Positions 16,764 through 24,187 of a stretch of DNA of 64,000 nt are shown here, one piece after another. Origin of the DNA: Methanothermobacter sp. (GTDB taxonomy: Archaea > Methanobacteriota > Methanobacteria > Methanobacteriales > Methanothermobacteraceae). Each line of letters opens with the position of its first letter. The first letter of the stretch is position 1. A model generated the notes under the pieces. The model worked only from the letters and a program-made list of their open reading frames with translations. It ran no database searches and was not told the DNA's origin. The translations under genes and the position numbers were made by a program. Location: contig NZ_JASFYE010000006.1 of NCBI RefSeq assembly GCF_030055425.1, forward strand, positions 45,560-109,559, written 5' to 3'.

Positions 16764-17621
16764 ATGCTCACTGATATTATGGGGGTGGCCGGTCTGAGGG
16801 TTGGAATCTGTCAGATGCAGGTAAATGAGAGAAAGGAAGAAAACATCAAAAAAGCCTCTGAGATGATAAGGGAAGCTTGCAGCAGGGGTGCTGAACTTGT
16901 GGTCCTCCCTGAGATGTTCACATGCCCCTACGACTCTGAACTCTTCCCTGAATATGCGGAGGATGAGAATGGGGAGACCATAACCGCAATGAGATCCCTT
17001 GCAGCAGAACTTGGGGTCCATCTGGTTGCAGGTTCAATTCCCGAGCGGACCCCAGAGGGGATATACAACACCTCCTTCATCATTGATGATGGTGGTGACA
17101 TCACCGCGAGACACAGGAAGGTTCACCTCTTTGATATAGACGTGGAGGGTGAGATAACCTTCAGGGAATCCGACACTCTGATTGCAGGTAGCTCTGTAAC
17201 CGTTACTGATACAGGTTCTGCTGTGATCGGGGTTGGTATATGCTATGACATGCGCTTCCCTGAACTCTCAAGGATGATGGCCCTGGGGGGTGCGGAGGTT
17301 CTAGTATTTCCCGGTGCATTCAACATGAAAACCGGGCCGGCCCACTGGAGGCTCCTTGTGCGGTCGAGGGCCCTTGACAACCAGTGCTACTGTGTTGCAG
17401 TGTCCCCTGCAAGAAATCACGGGGAATCCTATGTTGCATACGGCCACTCACTTGTCGCCGACCCATGGGGTTCGGTTATGGTTGATGCGGGCAGCTCAGA
17501 ATGTGTTCTAACAGTCGACCTGGATATGGAAATGGTGGAAAAAGTGAGAAGGGAGCTTCCACTTCTAAGGAATCGGAGACCAGATGTTTACAGTTGGATG
17601 GAGGGAGCTGACCATGAATAA
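16764..17621 (+). CDS. Carbon-nitrogen hydrolase, omega-amidase-like
   Basis: A 285-residue nitrilase-superfamily amidase. The catalytic triad is visible: Glu in VVLPEMFTCPY, Lys in RHRKVHLFD, Cys in GVGICYDMRFPE. GPAHWRLLVRSRALDNQCY is the usual follow-on motif. Sequence style fits the omega-amidase/Nit2 group that hydrolyses alpha-ketoglutaramate or similar amides, although other small amides are possible. ATG 16764 follows GAGG; ATG 16779 (MGVAGLR) is an alternative. It lies between mntP and the CruF-like gene and overlaps the latter by 8 bases, probably packing rather than pathway. Confidence 0.9.
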   Translation: MLTDIMGVAGLRVGICQMQVNERKEENIKKASEMIREACSRGAELVVLPEMFTCPYDSELFPEYAEDENGETITAMRSLAAELGVHLVAGSIPERTPEGIYNTSFIIDDGGDITARHRKVHLFDIDVEGEITFRESDTLIAGSSVTVTDTGSAVIGVGICYDMRFPELSRMMALGGAEVLVFPGAFNMKTGPAHWRLLVRSRALDNQCYCVAVSPARNHGESYVAYGHSLVADPWGSVMVDAGSSECVLTVDLDMEMVEKVRRELPLLRNRRPDVYSWMEGADHE

Positions 17622-18348
17622 ACCCTCAGGGAAATCCATCATAATACTCATCGTGGGTATCATCCTTGCATTCTCATCATATTTTGTAGCCAACGTGGAT
17701 ATAGGGGGTTACTCTGCTGTATCAGTTGTTTTCATCATATCCATGGCCCTCCCATCATTTATTTCAGTGATAAGGGACCTCAGGGGTCGTGGTGTTATTC
17801 TGATACTTGTTCTGGGGGCCTATGCAATTCTAATCGAGACTGTGGCCATAGTAACGGGTTTTCCCTACTCGGAGTTCCATTACAGTGGACTCATTGGACT
17901 GAAGATACTTGGACACACGCCCTTCACGGTCCCATTCGCCTGGCTGCCCCTCTTCCTGGGGTCTGCCTATCTTGCAAAGGAATCTGTTGCTGGGAAACTG
18001 AAATTTCTGGGCCTTTCAACCCTCCTTGTGGTTCTCACAGATGTGGTGATTGACCCTGCAGCCGTGGCCCTCAACTTCTGGATCTGGAGTAATCCAGGAA
18101 TATTCTATGGTGTGCCCCTGCAGAACTTTGCTGGGTGGGTGCTCTCAGGTTTCATTGCATCCCTTATTCTGCTTGTGGTTCTGGGTGATTCTGTGAAGGA
18201 AATGAAATCAGGGACCATCTCCAGCCTCTACCTGATAATGTGCTTCTGGACAGCCGCCTGCCTCTTCCTTGGACTTGAAATCCCCTTCATAACCGGTTTA
18301 ATCCTCCTGGCACTCATACTCATTAAAACAAAGGCAAACCTGTGGTAG
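17614..18348 (+). CDS. Carotenoid biosynthesis membrane protein (DUF422, CruF-like)
   Basis: A 244-residue protein with about seven to eight membrane helices. The family motifs GFPYSEFHYS and VPFAWLPLFL, followed by DVVIDPAAVALNFWIW, are those of DUF422/CruF, which hydrates carotenoid ends; in haloarchaea CruF is bisanhydrobacterioruberin hydratase. ATG 17614 has GGAGGGAG upstream. It converges with a prenyltransferase gene whose neighbours are CrtB and CrtI, which strongly supports a carotenoid role. Its exact reaction here is inference. Confidence 0.85.
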   Translation: MNKPSGKSIIILIVGIILAFSSYFVANVDIGGYSAVSVVFIISMALPSFISVIRDLRGRGVILILVLGAYAILIETVAIVTGFPYSEFHYSGLIGLKILGHTPFTVPFAWLPLFLGSAYLAKESVAGKLKFLGLSTLLVVLTDVVIDPAAVALNFWIWSNPGIFYGVPLQNFAGWVLSGFIASLILLVVLGDSVKEMKSGTISSLYLIMCFWTAACLFLGLEIPFITGLILLALILIKTKANLW

Positions 18349-18399
18349 GATCCTGAATAGTTAAATTCAGAAAACCAAAGCAAGAACGTTCAAGATCAA

Positions 18400-19293
18400 T
18401 TAAATCCAGTGAAAGATCTTGTGGTTTATGAGCGCAAGGAAGAGTAGACCTCCAAGGGCTGTGTTGACGTAGGGCAGGTACCAGTAAACCTTCTCTATCC
18501 TTATTCTTTCGAAAAGAAGTACAGAAAGGGGAAATGCAGGATACGCGAATACCAGGAAGCTTAGAGGATGTAGATCTGTAAGATAGACTGTGATGAAAGA
18601 TAATATCAGCCAGAAGGCTGCTGAAAGTGCAAGTGCCATACTTTCACCCATGAATACTGGTGTTGTGTTGATTCCTGCCCTCCTATCATACTCTGTGTCA
18701 GGTACGGCGGAGAATATGTGCATGGCAGCGATGTGGCAGTAGCCTGCAAGGAGTATTATGGGTTCAGGTAGGCTTCCTGATGCGAGGCTGTAGGCAAATA
18801 AACCGGGCATTATGTAGAGGTAATTGGATGAAAAATCCAGGAAGGGCCTCTCCTTGAATCTGAGTGGGGGTGCACTGTAGAAATATGATAGGAATAAAAA
18901 TCCGAGGAAAAGAAGGGCCTCCTCTGGTTTCTGTGAAAACATGAGGGCGACGCTGATACCTGTAACTGCAAGCAGTGAATTTCTGAGTTTCCTCCGCTCA
19001 CTCTGCATCAGCATGTGCTCCCTTGAGCCCTTCTTGGGGTTGAGTCTGTCTGTATCCTCATCCCAGTAGTCGTTGACACCGTAGATGAACACGTTAGCCG
19101 GGAAAAAGAAGTAGAGGAGGTATATGTAATAGGCTGGTGAGAGAAAATCAGTGAAACCCTTCGCTGCAAGGGTGTACCCAATTACATATGTTCCACCGGT
19201 GTATATCCAGAACCTGAATCGGGATATGCAGACCAGAAAGCCCGTGTAATCTTTTATGGAATTAAAAAGGGATCCGGAGGTCAGCTGAGACAT
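18400..19293 (-). CDS. UbiA-family prenyltransferase, probable lycopene elongase type
   Basis: A 297-residue integral membrane prenyltransferase with both Asp motifs: NDYWDEDTDR (near residue 75) and DTEYDRRAG (near residue 197), which bind the Mg-diphosphate of the donor. The helix count (about eight) fits UbiA. It is the last gene of the crtI-crtB-ubiA run and faces the CruF-like gene, the same set used in haloarchaea for C50 bacterioruberin, where the UbiA enzyme (LyeJ) adds C5 units to lycopene. A different lipid acceptor cannot be excluded. Confidence 0.85.
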   Translation of the reverse strand: MSQLTSGSLFNSIKDYTGFLVCISRFRFWIYTGGTYVIGYTLAAKGFTDFLSPAYYIYLLYFFFPANVFIYGVNDYWDEDTDRLNPKKGSREHMLMQSERRKLRNSLLAVTGISVALMFSQKPEEALLFLGFLFLSYFYSAPPLRFKERPFLDFSSNYLYIMPGLFAYSLASGSLPEPIILLAGYCHIAAMHIFSAVPDTEYDRRAGINTTPVFMGESMALALSAAFWLILSFITVYLTDLHPLSFLVFAYPAFPLSVLLFERIRIEKVYWYLPYVNTALGGLLFLALINHKIFHWI

Positions 19294-19304
19294 TTGAAGG
19301 TCCC

Positions 19305-20201
19305 CTAAATACCCTGCTTAGTTGGTGACCTGGGTCTGATGAGCCTCAGCATGTTCAGGAGGGCTCCTGAGACCACCCTGCCCCTTGATGGCTTCACCTT
19401 CCTCCGGTAGACTATGAGAGGGTCCCTTTCGATTATTCTGGACGTCCAGAGGTACATGTCAGCGGCGGTCTTTATGGGTACCAGGTAACGGTAGGGGATG
19501 TACCTGTAACCCTCCTCTGCCCTCCTCTGCCAGTCCCTGTAAATATCAATCTGAGCCCTGAGGAAGGACCTGAAATTATCCTCCCTTCCCCTTATTTCAC
19601 TTAAATCCAGTGACTCCAGATCAAATCTTTCAAGTTCAGTCAGCGGGAAGTAGAGCCTCCCCAGTTCAACATCCTCTGCTATGTCCCTTATGAAGTTGAC
19701 GTACTGCATGGCCCTCCCCAGGTAGCGGGCATGGGGGTATGAATCCTTGTCAAGACCCATGATGGATGCCATGAAGAGCCCCACAACCTCAGATGAACCC
19801 AGGAGGTACTCCTCAAGGTCAGACATTGTCCTGTAGGATGAGACAGTTATATCCATCTCCATTGATCTGAGAAAGGCCTCTGTCCACTCTGGATTGAAAG
19901 ATTTTCTGGCTGAAAGTTCCGCGAATGAATCAACAACCACATCCCCGGTTTTTTCACCTGATGATGCCAGCCGGTAGCGTTCAACAAAGTCGTAGAACCC
20001 CTCGGTATCCTGGGGTATTCTATCAACATAGTCATCTGCCCTTCTCAGGAAACTGTAGAGTATGAAAACGTCCCTCCTCACCTTGGGTGGGAAGAAGAGG
20101 GTGCTGTAGAAGTATGTTTTGCTTCCCCTTTTGAATATTGAATAGATTTTTTCATCAATCAAGAGCCTATCACCCATAAAACTTTTAAAGCTGCTTTGCA
20201 T
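19305..20201 (-). CDS. crtB: Phytoene/squalene synthase family protein
   Basis: A 298-residue head-to-head prenyl synthase. The first Asp-rich motif is RRADDYVD (near residue 55) and the second is NFIRDIAEDVELGRLYFP (near residue 168), the substrate-Mg sites of CrtB/Sqs. Beside CrtI, phytoene synthesis from two geranylgeranyl diphosphates is the likely reaction. However, Methanothermobacter lipids are reported to contain squalene and hydrosqualenes, so a C30 product is a real alternative. It lies 11 bases downstream of crtI and 11 bases before the UbiA gene, clearly one operon. Confidence 0.9.
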   Translation of the reverse strand: MQSSFKSFMGDRLLIDEKIYSIFKRGSKTYFYSTLFFPPKVRRDVFILYSFLRRADDYVDRIPQDTEGFYDFVERYRLASSGEKTGDVVVDSFAELSARKSFNPEWTEAFLRSMEMDITVSSYRTMSDLEEYLLGSSEVVGLFMASIMGLDKDSYPHARYLGRAMQYVNFIRDIAEDVELGRLYFPLTELERFDLESLDLSEIRGREDNFRSFLRAQIDIYRDWQRRAEEGYRYIPYRYLVPIKTAADMYLWTSRIIERDPLIVYRRKVKPSRGRVVSGALLNMLRLIRPRSPTKQGI

Positions 20202-20212
20202 GGAATTCCAGA

Positions 20213-21688
20213 TTATTCACCCATTTCTTCCAGTATCTCCCTGCAGACAATCTGGGAGGATATGAGTGTCATTGGCACCCCTATACCCGGATGGGTGTAC
20301 TGTCCAGTGTAGTAAAGGTTTTTAACCTTCCTGCTTTTATGTGCCGGCCTCCAGAGGGCGGTCTGCCTGAGAGTATGGGACAGCCCAAGTGCTGTCCCCC
20401 TGTATGCATTGTAGCGTTCCCTGAAGTCATTTATGGCGAATATGCGCTTCACAACCACGTGCTCCCTTATCCTCATACCGGTCTTCCCCTCAAGGTCATC
20501 CATGACCCTCCTGTAGAGGCCCTCCCTCAGCTCCTGGTTATCCTCCATACCCGGTGCCAGGGGTACCAGTATGAAGAGGGTGTCTGATCCCTCGGGAGCA
20601 GCTGTTGTATCCGTCCTTGAGGGAACATTAACATAGTATGATGGCCTATCAGGCCATGAGGCCTTCTCAGGGTCAAAGACCTGCTGGAATTTGTCTGCCC
20701 AGTCCCTCTCAAGGAAGAGGTTATGGTGGTCAAGGGCGTCTACTGTGCGGTCAACACCCAGGTAGGCCACAAAGGCTGATGGTGCCAGTACCCTTGAATT
20801 CCAGTAGTTCTCATCATAGGTCCTGTGGTCTGCATCAAGGAGTTGGAGTTCACTGTGGGGGTAATCTGCATTCACAAGAACTGCATCGGCATCGTGGATG
20901 TTCCTGTCGGTTACAACAGACGTGGCCATCTTATCTGTAACCTCTATCCTCTTAACCTCCTCGTTGAAGTGGAATTCAGCCCCGTTCTCAAGTGCAAGTT
21001 CATATATGGACTCTGCAACCCTCCTTATGCCCCCCTCAGGGTAGAAAACCCCAAGTGTCATGTCAATGTGGGACATTATATGGTACATGGAGGGCGTATC
21101 CTGCGGTGCGCTTCCAAGGAATCCTATGGAGTACTGGAGTATCTTTCTTGCCTCATCACTCTCAAAGCGTTTGTTAACAAAGTGCTCAAGGGATTCGAGT
21201 ATGTTGAGTCTGATCCCCTGAAGAAGGAGTTTGCCATTGAGGAAGTCAAGGATGGAACGGTAGTCCCTGTAGAGCATCTCCTTCACAACGGAATCATACA
21301 GTTCACCTGCTGAATTGAGGTATTCCCTGAGCTTCTCACCCCCATTTTCCTCGAAGCTGTCAAAGAGTTCATAGTTCCTTTCAATATCGGATGAGACATT
21401 TACAACCTTATCATCATCAAAGAATACCCTGTATGCGGGGTCGAGTTGTTTCAGTGAGTAGAAATCCTCAGGTTTACTCCTGAACTCTGCAAAGAAGTTC
21501 TCAAATATGTCCGGCATGAGGTACCATGATGGGCCCATATCAAATGTGAATCCCCCCTCACTGTAGACGCTTGCGCGGCCACCCGGCCCCTCATTTTTTT
21601 CAATAACAGTTACATCCATCCCATCCCTTGCAAGAAGCGCTGCTGCAGATATACCTCCAAATCCAGCCCCCACGATCACTATCCTCAT
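20213..21688 (-). CDS. crtI: Phytoene desaturase family oxidoreductase
   Basis: A 491-residue FAD-dependent desaturase. The dinucleotide motif VIVGAGFGGISAAALLARDG is at the N-terminus, followed by EKNEGPGGRASVYSEGGFTFDMGP, and the C-terminal FAD motif is YYTGQYTHPGIGVPM. These are typical of CrtI, which introduces double bases into phytoene or squalene-derived chains. The open frame extends 39 codons further upstream, but ATG 21688 has CCGGTGG just before it and starts exactly at the FAD fold. It heads the carotenoid operon. The promoter region contains a 20-base inverted repeat. Confidence 0.92.
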   Translation of the reverse strand: MRIVIVGAGFGGISAAALLARDGMDVTVIEKNEGPGGRASVYSEGGFTFDMGPSWYLMPDIFENFFAEFRSKPEDFYSLKQLDPAYRVFFDDDKVVNVSSDIERNYELFDSFEENGGEKLREYLNSAGELYDSVVKEMLYRDYRSILDFLNGKLLLQGIRLNILESLEHFVNKRFESDEARKILQYSIGFLGSAPQDTPSMYHIMSHIDMTLGVFYPEGGIRRVAESIYELALENGAEFHFNEEVKRIEVTDKMATSVVTDRNIHDADAVLVNADYPHSELQLLDADHRTYDENYWNSRVLAPSAFVAYLGVDRTVDALDHHNLFLERDWADKFQQVFDPEKASWPDRPSYYVNVPSRTDTTAAPEGSDTLFILVPLAPGMEDNQELREGLYRRVMDDLEGKTGMRIREHVVVKRIFAINDFRERYNAYRGTALGLSHTLRQTALWRPAHKSRKVKNLYYTGQYTHPGIGVPMTLISSQIVCREILEEMGE

Positions 21689-21706
21689 GAAACCACCGGC
21701 TAAAAT

Positions 21707-21726
21707 ATTATATATAGTTATATAAT
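21707..21726. promoter_or_regulatory. Inverted repeat at the crt operon promoter
   Basis: ATTATATA-TAGT-TATATAAT is a perfect 8-base inverted repeat 19 bases upstream of the crtI start. A TATA-like element (minus strand, about 21737-21746) would start transcription inside it, so it may act as an operator; it could also itself be a TATA box. Confidence 0.5.
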
Positions 21727-21772
21727 GACACTCAAAAAATATAAAAGTTTCATGGGGACTGCAATAAACAAT

Positions 21773-21790
21773 ATTACTGAATTGAGTAAT
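21773..21790. promoter_or_regulatory. Second inverted repeat upstream of the crt operon
   Basis: ATTACTGAATTGAGTAAT is an 18-base palindrome with one mismatched pair, about 85 bases upstream of crtI and just after the stop of the HEAT-repeat gene. It could be an activator or repressor site, or part of a terminator for the HEAT gene. Confidence 0.4.
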
Positions 21791-21824
21791 TGATGAACAC
21801 TTCACAGCGAAAAAAGCGGGAGGA

Positions 21825-22373
21825 CTATGACTGGATCTTTTTGAGTGACTTATTGGCAGCCTTCTTGAAGTCCTTATCCCCCTTTCTTCTGGCCTTCTTG
21901 ATTGGTTCTATGGCCCTTGGATCCCCTAGGTCGCCAAGGGATCTTACAGCAGCAAGTTTAACCCCCCAGTCCTCATCCTCAAGGGCGCCGATGAGTGGCT
22001 CCACAGCTCTCTTATCCCCCAGTTCCCCAAGGGACCTTGCAGCGACCTTCCTAACCCCCCAGTCCTCATCCTCAAGGGCATCGATGAAGTGATCCACAAC
22101 TCCTGGATCCCCTATCTTCTTGAGGGCGAATGTGGCGTATCTCCTGACATCCCCCTCACCAGTGTCCATTATTTCAATGAGCCTTTCAAGGGACAGTTTT
22201 CCAAATTCTGCAAGTCTCTCTGCGGCCCTAAATCTGACAGGATGACTTTCATCCTCCAGAAGTCCGACCAGTATTTCAACAGATTCCTCTGATGGTTCAA
22301 GTTCATCCACGACCTTCATCTTTTCCTCTGAATCCATGAGACCGATTTTATCCTTCAAAGTACTATCAGCCAT
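21825..22373 (-). CDS. HEAT-repeat (PBS lyase-like) protein
   Basis: About 182 residues of alpha-helical HEAT repeats, each ~31 residues with the motif LGxLGDxRAxxPLxxALEDEDWGVR. At least four full repeats can be read. Two neighbours are almost identical (both with ALEDEDWGV and RSLGxLGD), also at DNA level, pointing to recent internal duplication. Such proteins are scaffolds or lyase-like partners for protein complexes. ATG 22373 with AGGTGAT upstream is preferred over 22382. It lies upstream of the crt operon on the same strand but is separated by promoter elements. Confidence 0.85.
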   Translation of the reverse strand: MADSTLKDKIGLMDSEEKMKVVDELEPSEESVEILVGLLEDESHPVRFRAAERLAEFGKLSLERLIEIMDTGEGDVRRYATFALKKIGDPGVVDHFIDALEDEDWGVRKVAARSLGELGDKRAVEPLIGALEDEDWGVKLAAVRSLGDLGDPRAIEPIKKARRKGDKDFKKAANKSLKKIQS

Positions 22374-22485
22374 GAGAATCACCTGATAAATTCACCTGAT
22401 TGATTCTGTGATAATAAACCGTGATGATACTCTTTTATTCCTCAGCTGATATAAATGTTAATGGACCAAATTCCTGGCTGGTAGG

Positions 22486-23439
22486 ATGATGTGGATGAAT
22501 AAACTGGACTTCATGAAAAAAAACTCCAGGTGGTATTTCCTGTCTGAGGTTATCAAACTGGGTAGACTTCCATTTCTCGGTGCTGGCCTGATCCTCTATG
22601 CCACAGGGGCCGTTCTTGCAGGTATAGGGAGGGGTTACCTCCCCCTCGACCAGTTCATCATGGGATATGCGATCGTGATGCCGGCCCATCTTTCTGTATC
22701 CTACAGCAACGACTACTATGACTTTGAACTGGACAACCCTGAGGCTGCAACAGTATACACTGGCGGAAGCGGGGTTCTCCAGAGACACCCTGAACTCAGA
22801 GGCTTTGCCTGGAAATTCGCTGTCCTTCTCATATCAGTATCCCTGACACTTGCCGCTATCCACACTCTCATCTACCGTAACCCTGCAGTTCTTCTCCTTG
22901 CAGTTGCCGGTAATCTGCTTGGATGGTTCTACAGTGCCCCTCCGGCCAGACTATCATACAGGGGGCTTGGAGAGGTTGCAACAGCCCTTACAGGCTTCAT
23001 ATTCCCTGCCATGGGTTACTCTGTAATCATGGGCGTGATTGATACCCCTTTAATCCTCTTCTCCATCCCCATAATGCTTTTGCAGCTTGTTTTCATCATA
23101 AACGTTGAGATACCTGACCTCCGGGAGGACCTGCTGGGAGGCAAGATGACGTTTCCTGTCAGGAGGGGTGTCAGAGTATCCAGAAGGGTTATGGCCTTAA
23201 GTGCGGCTGCTGCAACGGTTTCACTGGGACTTCTTGAATTCTACCCCCATTTTGATCCCGGGATCAGTTTTCCCATAATCGCTCTGCTTTCACTCACAGT
23301 CACAGTTCCCTGCATCTACTATTACATACATAACCCCGAGGAAGTTAATGTAAGGGGATCTGAGGTTGTGATGAACTCACTCATAGCCTTCGGGGTCCTT
23401 GACCTCCTCTACCTCATCAGCGTCCTGGTGATGCAATGA
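22486..23439 (+). CDS. UbiA/MenA-family prenyltransferase
   Basis: A 317-residue membrane prenyltransferase with about nine helices. The first Asp motif is SNDYYDFELD (near residue 80) and the second is VEIPDLREDLLGGK (near residue 205), as in MenA-type enzymes that prenylate aromatic or quinol-like acceptors. Methanobacteriales do not make menaquinone, so its acceptor is unknown; a lipid or cofactor role is possible. ATGs at 22486, 22489 and 22495 are all possible. Its last four bases overlap the phosphoesterase gene, so it leads a UbiA-phosphoesterase-Lhr transcript. Confidence 0.85.
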   Translation: MMWMNKLDFMKKNSRWYFLSEVIKLGRLPFLGAGLILYATGAVLAGIGRGYLPLDQFIMGYAIVMPAHLSVSYSNDYYDFELDNPEAATVYTGGSGVLQRHPELRGFAWKFAVLLISVSLTLAAIHTLIYRNPAVLLLAVAGNLLGWFYSAPPARLSYRGLGEVATALTGFIFPAMGYSVIMGVIDTPLILFSIPIMLLQLVFIINVEIPDLREDLLGGKMTFPVRRGVRVSRRVMALSAAAATVSLGLLEFYPHFDPGISFPIIALLSLTVTVPCIYYYIHNPEEVNVRGSEVVMNSLIAFGVLDLLYLISVLVMQ

Positions 23440-24182
23440 ACACGTTTAAACTGATGGATGGACTGGAAATATGTGACCTGTCACTTCTCATTGAGGATTC
23501 AATTATAATAGCCGACCTCCACCTGGGGTACGAACAGTACCTCACCAGTGAGGGAGTCATGGTCCCGGGATTCCAGTTCAGAAGGATAGTTGAGCGAATA
23601 GAATCCATAAGGGACGCATCGGGCGCCTCAGGTATCATCATAAATGGTGACCTCAAGCATGAATTCGGGAGGGTGAGCCGCCAGGAGAACCGGGAAATCA
23701 TGAGGATGATGGACTACCTCCAGGAAAACTTCAGGGAGATAACACTGATCAAGGGGAATCATGACCCCATAGTACCCCACATGTCCATAATATCAGGTAT
23801 TGCAGTCCATGAAACCATGAAGGTGGGCGATTTCCTCCTGACACATGGCCATGTGATACCTGAAAAACTTGACGCTGAAAACATCATCATAGGCCACGAA
23901 CACCCCTGCGTGGGTCTCAGAAGCGGTGAAAGGGTTGAAAAGATCAAATGCTTCCTCCTGGGGCCCTTCAGGGATATGAATCTCGTTGTCATGCCATCCT
24001 TCAATTTCATAAGCGAGGGCTCCGACATCCTCCATGAGGCTGTACTATCACCCTTCCTCAGGGAGGCTGAGCTTGAGGAATTCCATGTCTATGGTGTTGA
24101 GGACTTTGAGGTTTTCGATTTCGGGACGGTGGGTGCCCTCATGGAGTTCACTTCATCCACGGGATTCAGTGGTGGGTGGTGA
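23436..24182 (+). CDS. Metallophosphoesterase of the Lhr-associated type
   Basis: A 248-residue calcineurin-like phosphoesterase with the full set of metal motifs: [38 protein letters not shown] and IIGHEHP. In bacteria a related phosphoesterase is encoded with an Lhr-type helicase, an exonuclease-like protein and an ATP-dependent ligase in DNA-repair clusters. Here it sits directly upstream of Lhr, overlapping or nearly touching it, which suggests a nuclease or phosphatase working with the helicase. Start ATG overlaps the preceding TGA (ATGA). Confidence 0.9.
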   Translation: MNTFKLMDGLEICDLSLLIEDSIIIADLHLGYEQYLTSEGVMVPGFQFRRIVERIESIRDASGASGIIINGDLKHEFGRVSRQENREIMRMMDYLQENFREITLIKGNHDPIVPHMSIISGIAVHETMKVGDFLLTHGHVIPEKLDAENIIIGHEHPCVGLRSGERVEKIKCFLLGPFRDMNLVVMPSFNFISEGSDILHEAVLSPFLREAELEEFHVYGVEDFEVFDFGTVGALMEFTSSTGFSGGW

Positions 24183-24187
24183 GGCCC

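Noticed and set aside
20213..21805. 530-residue CrtI with an N-terminal extension
   Set aside because: The extra 39 residues are not conserved-looking and cover the promoter; the FAD motif begins at ATG 21688.
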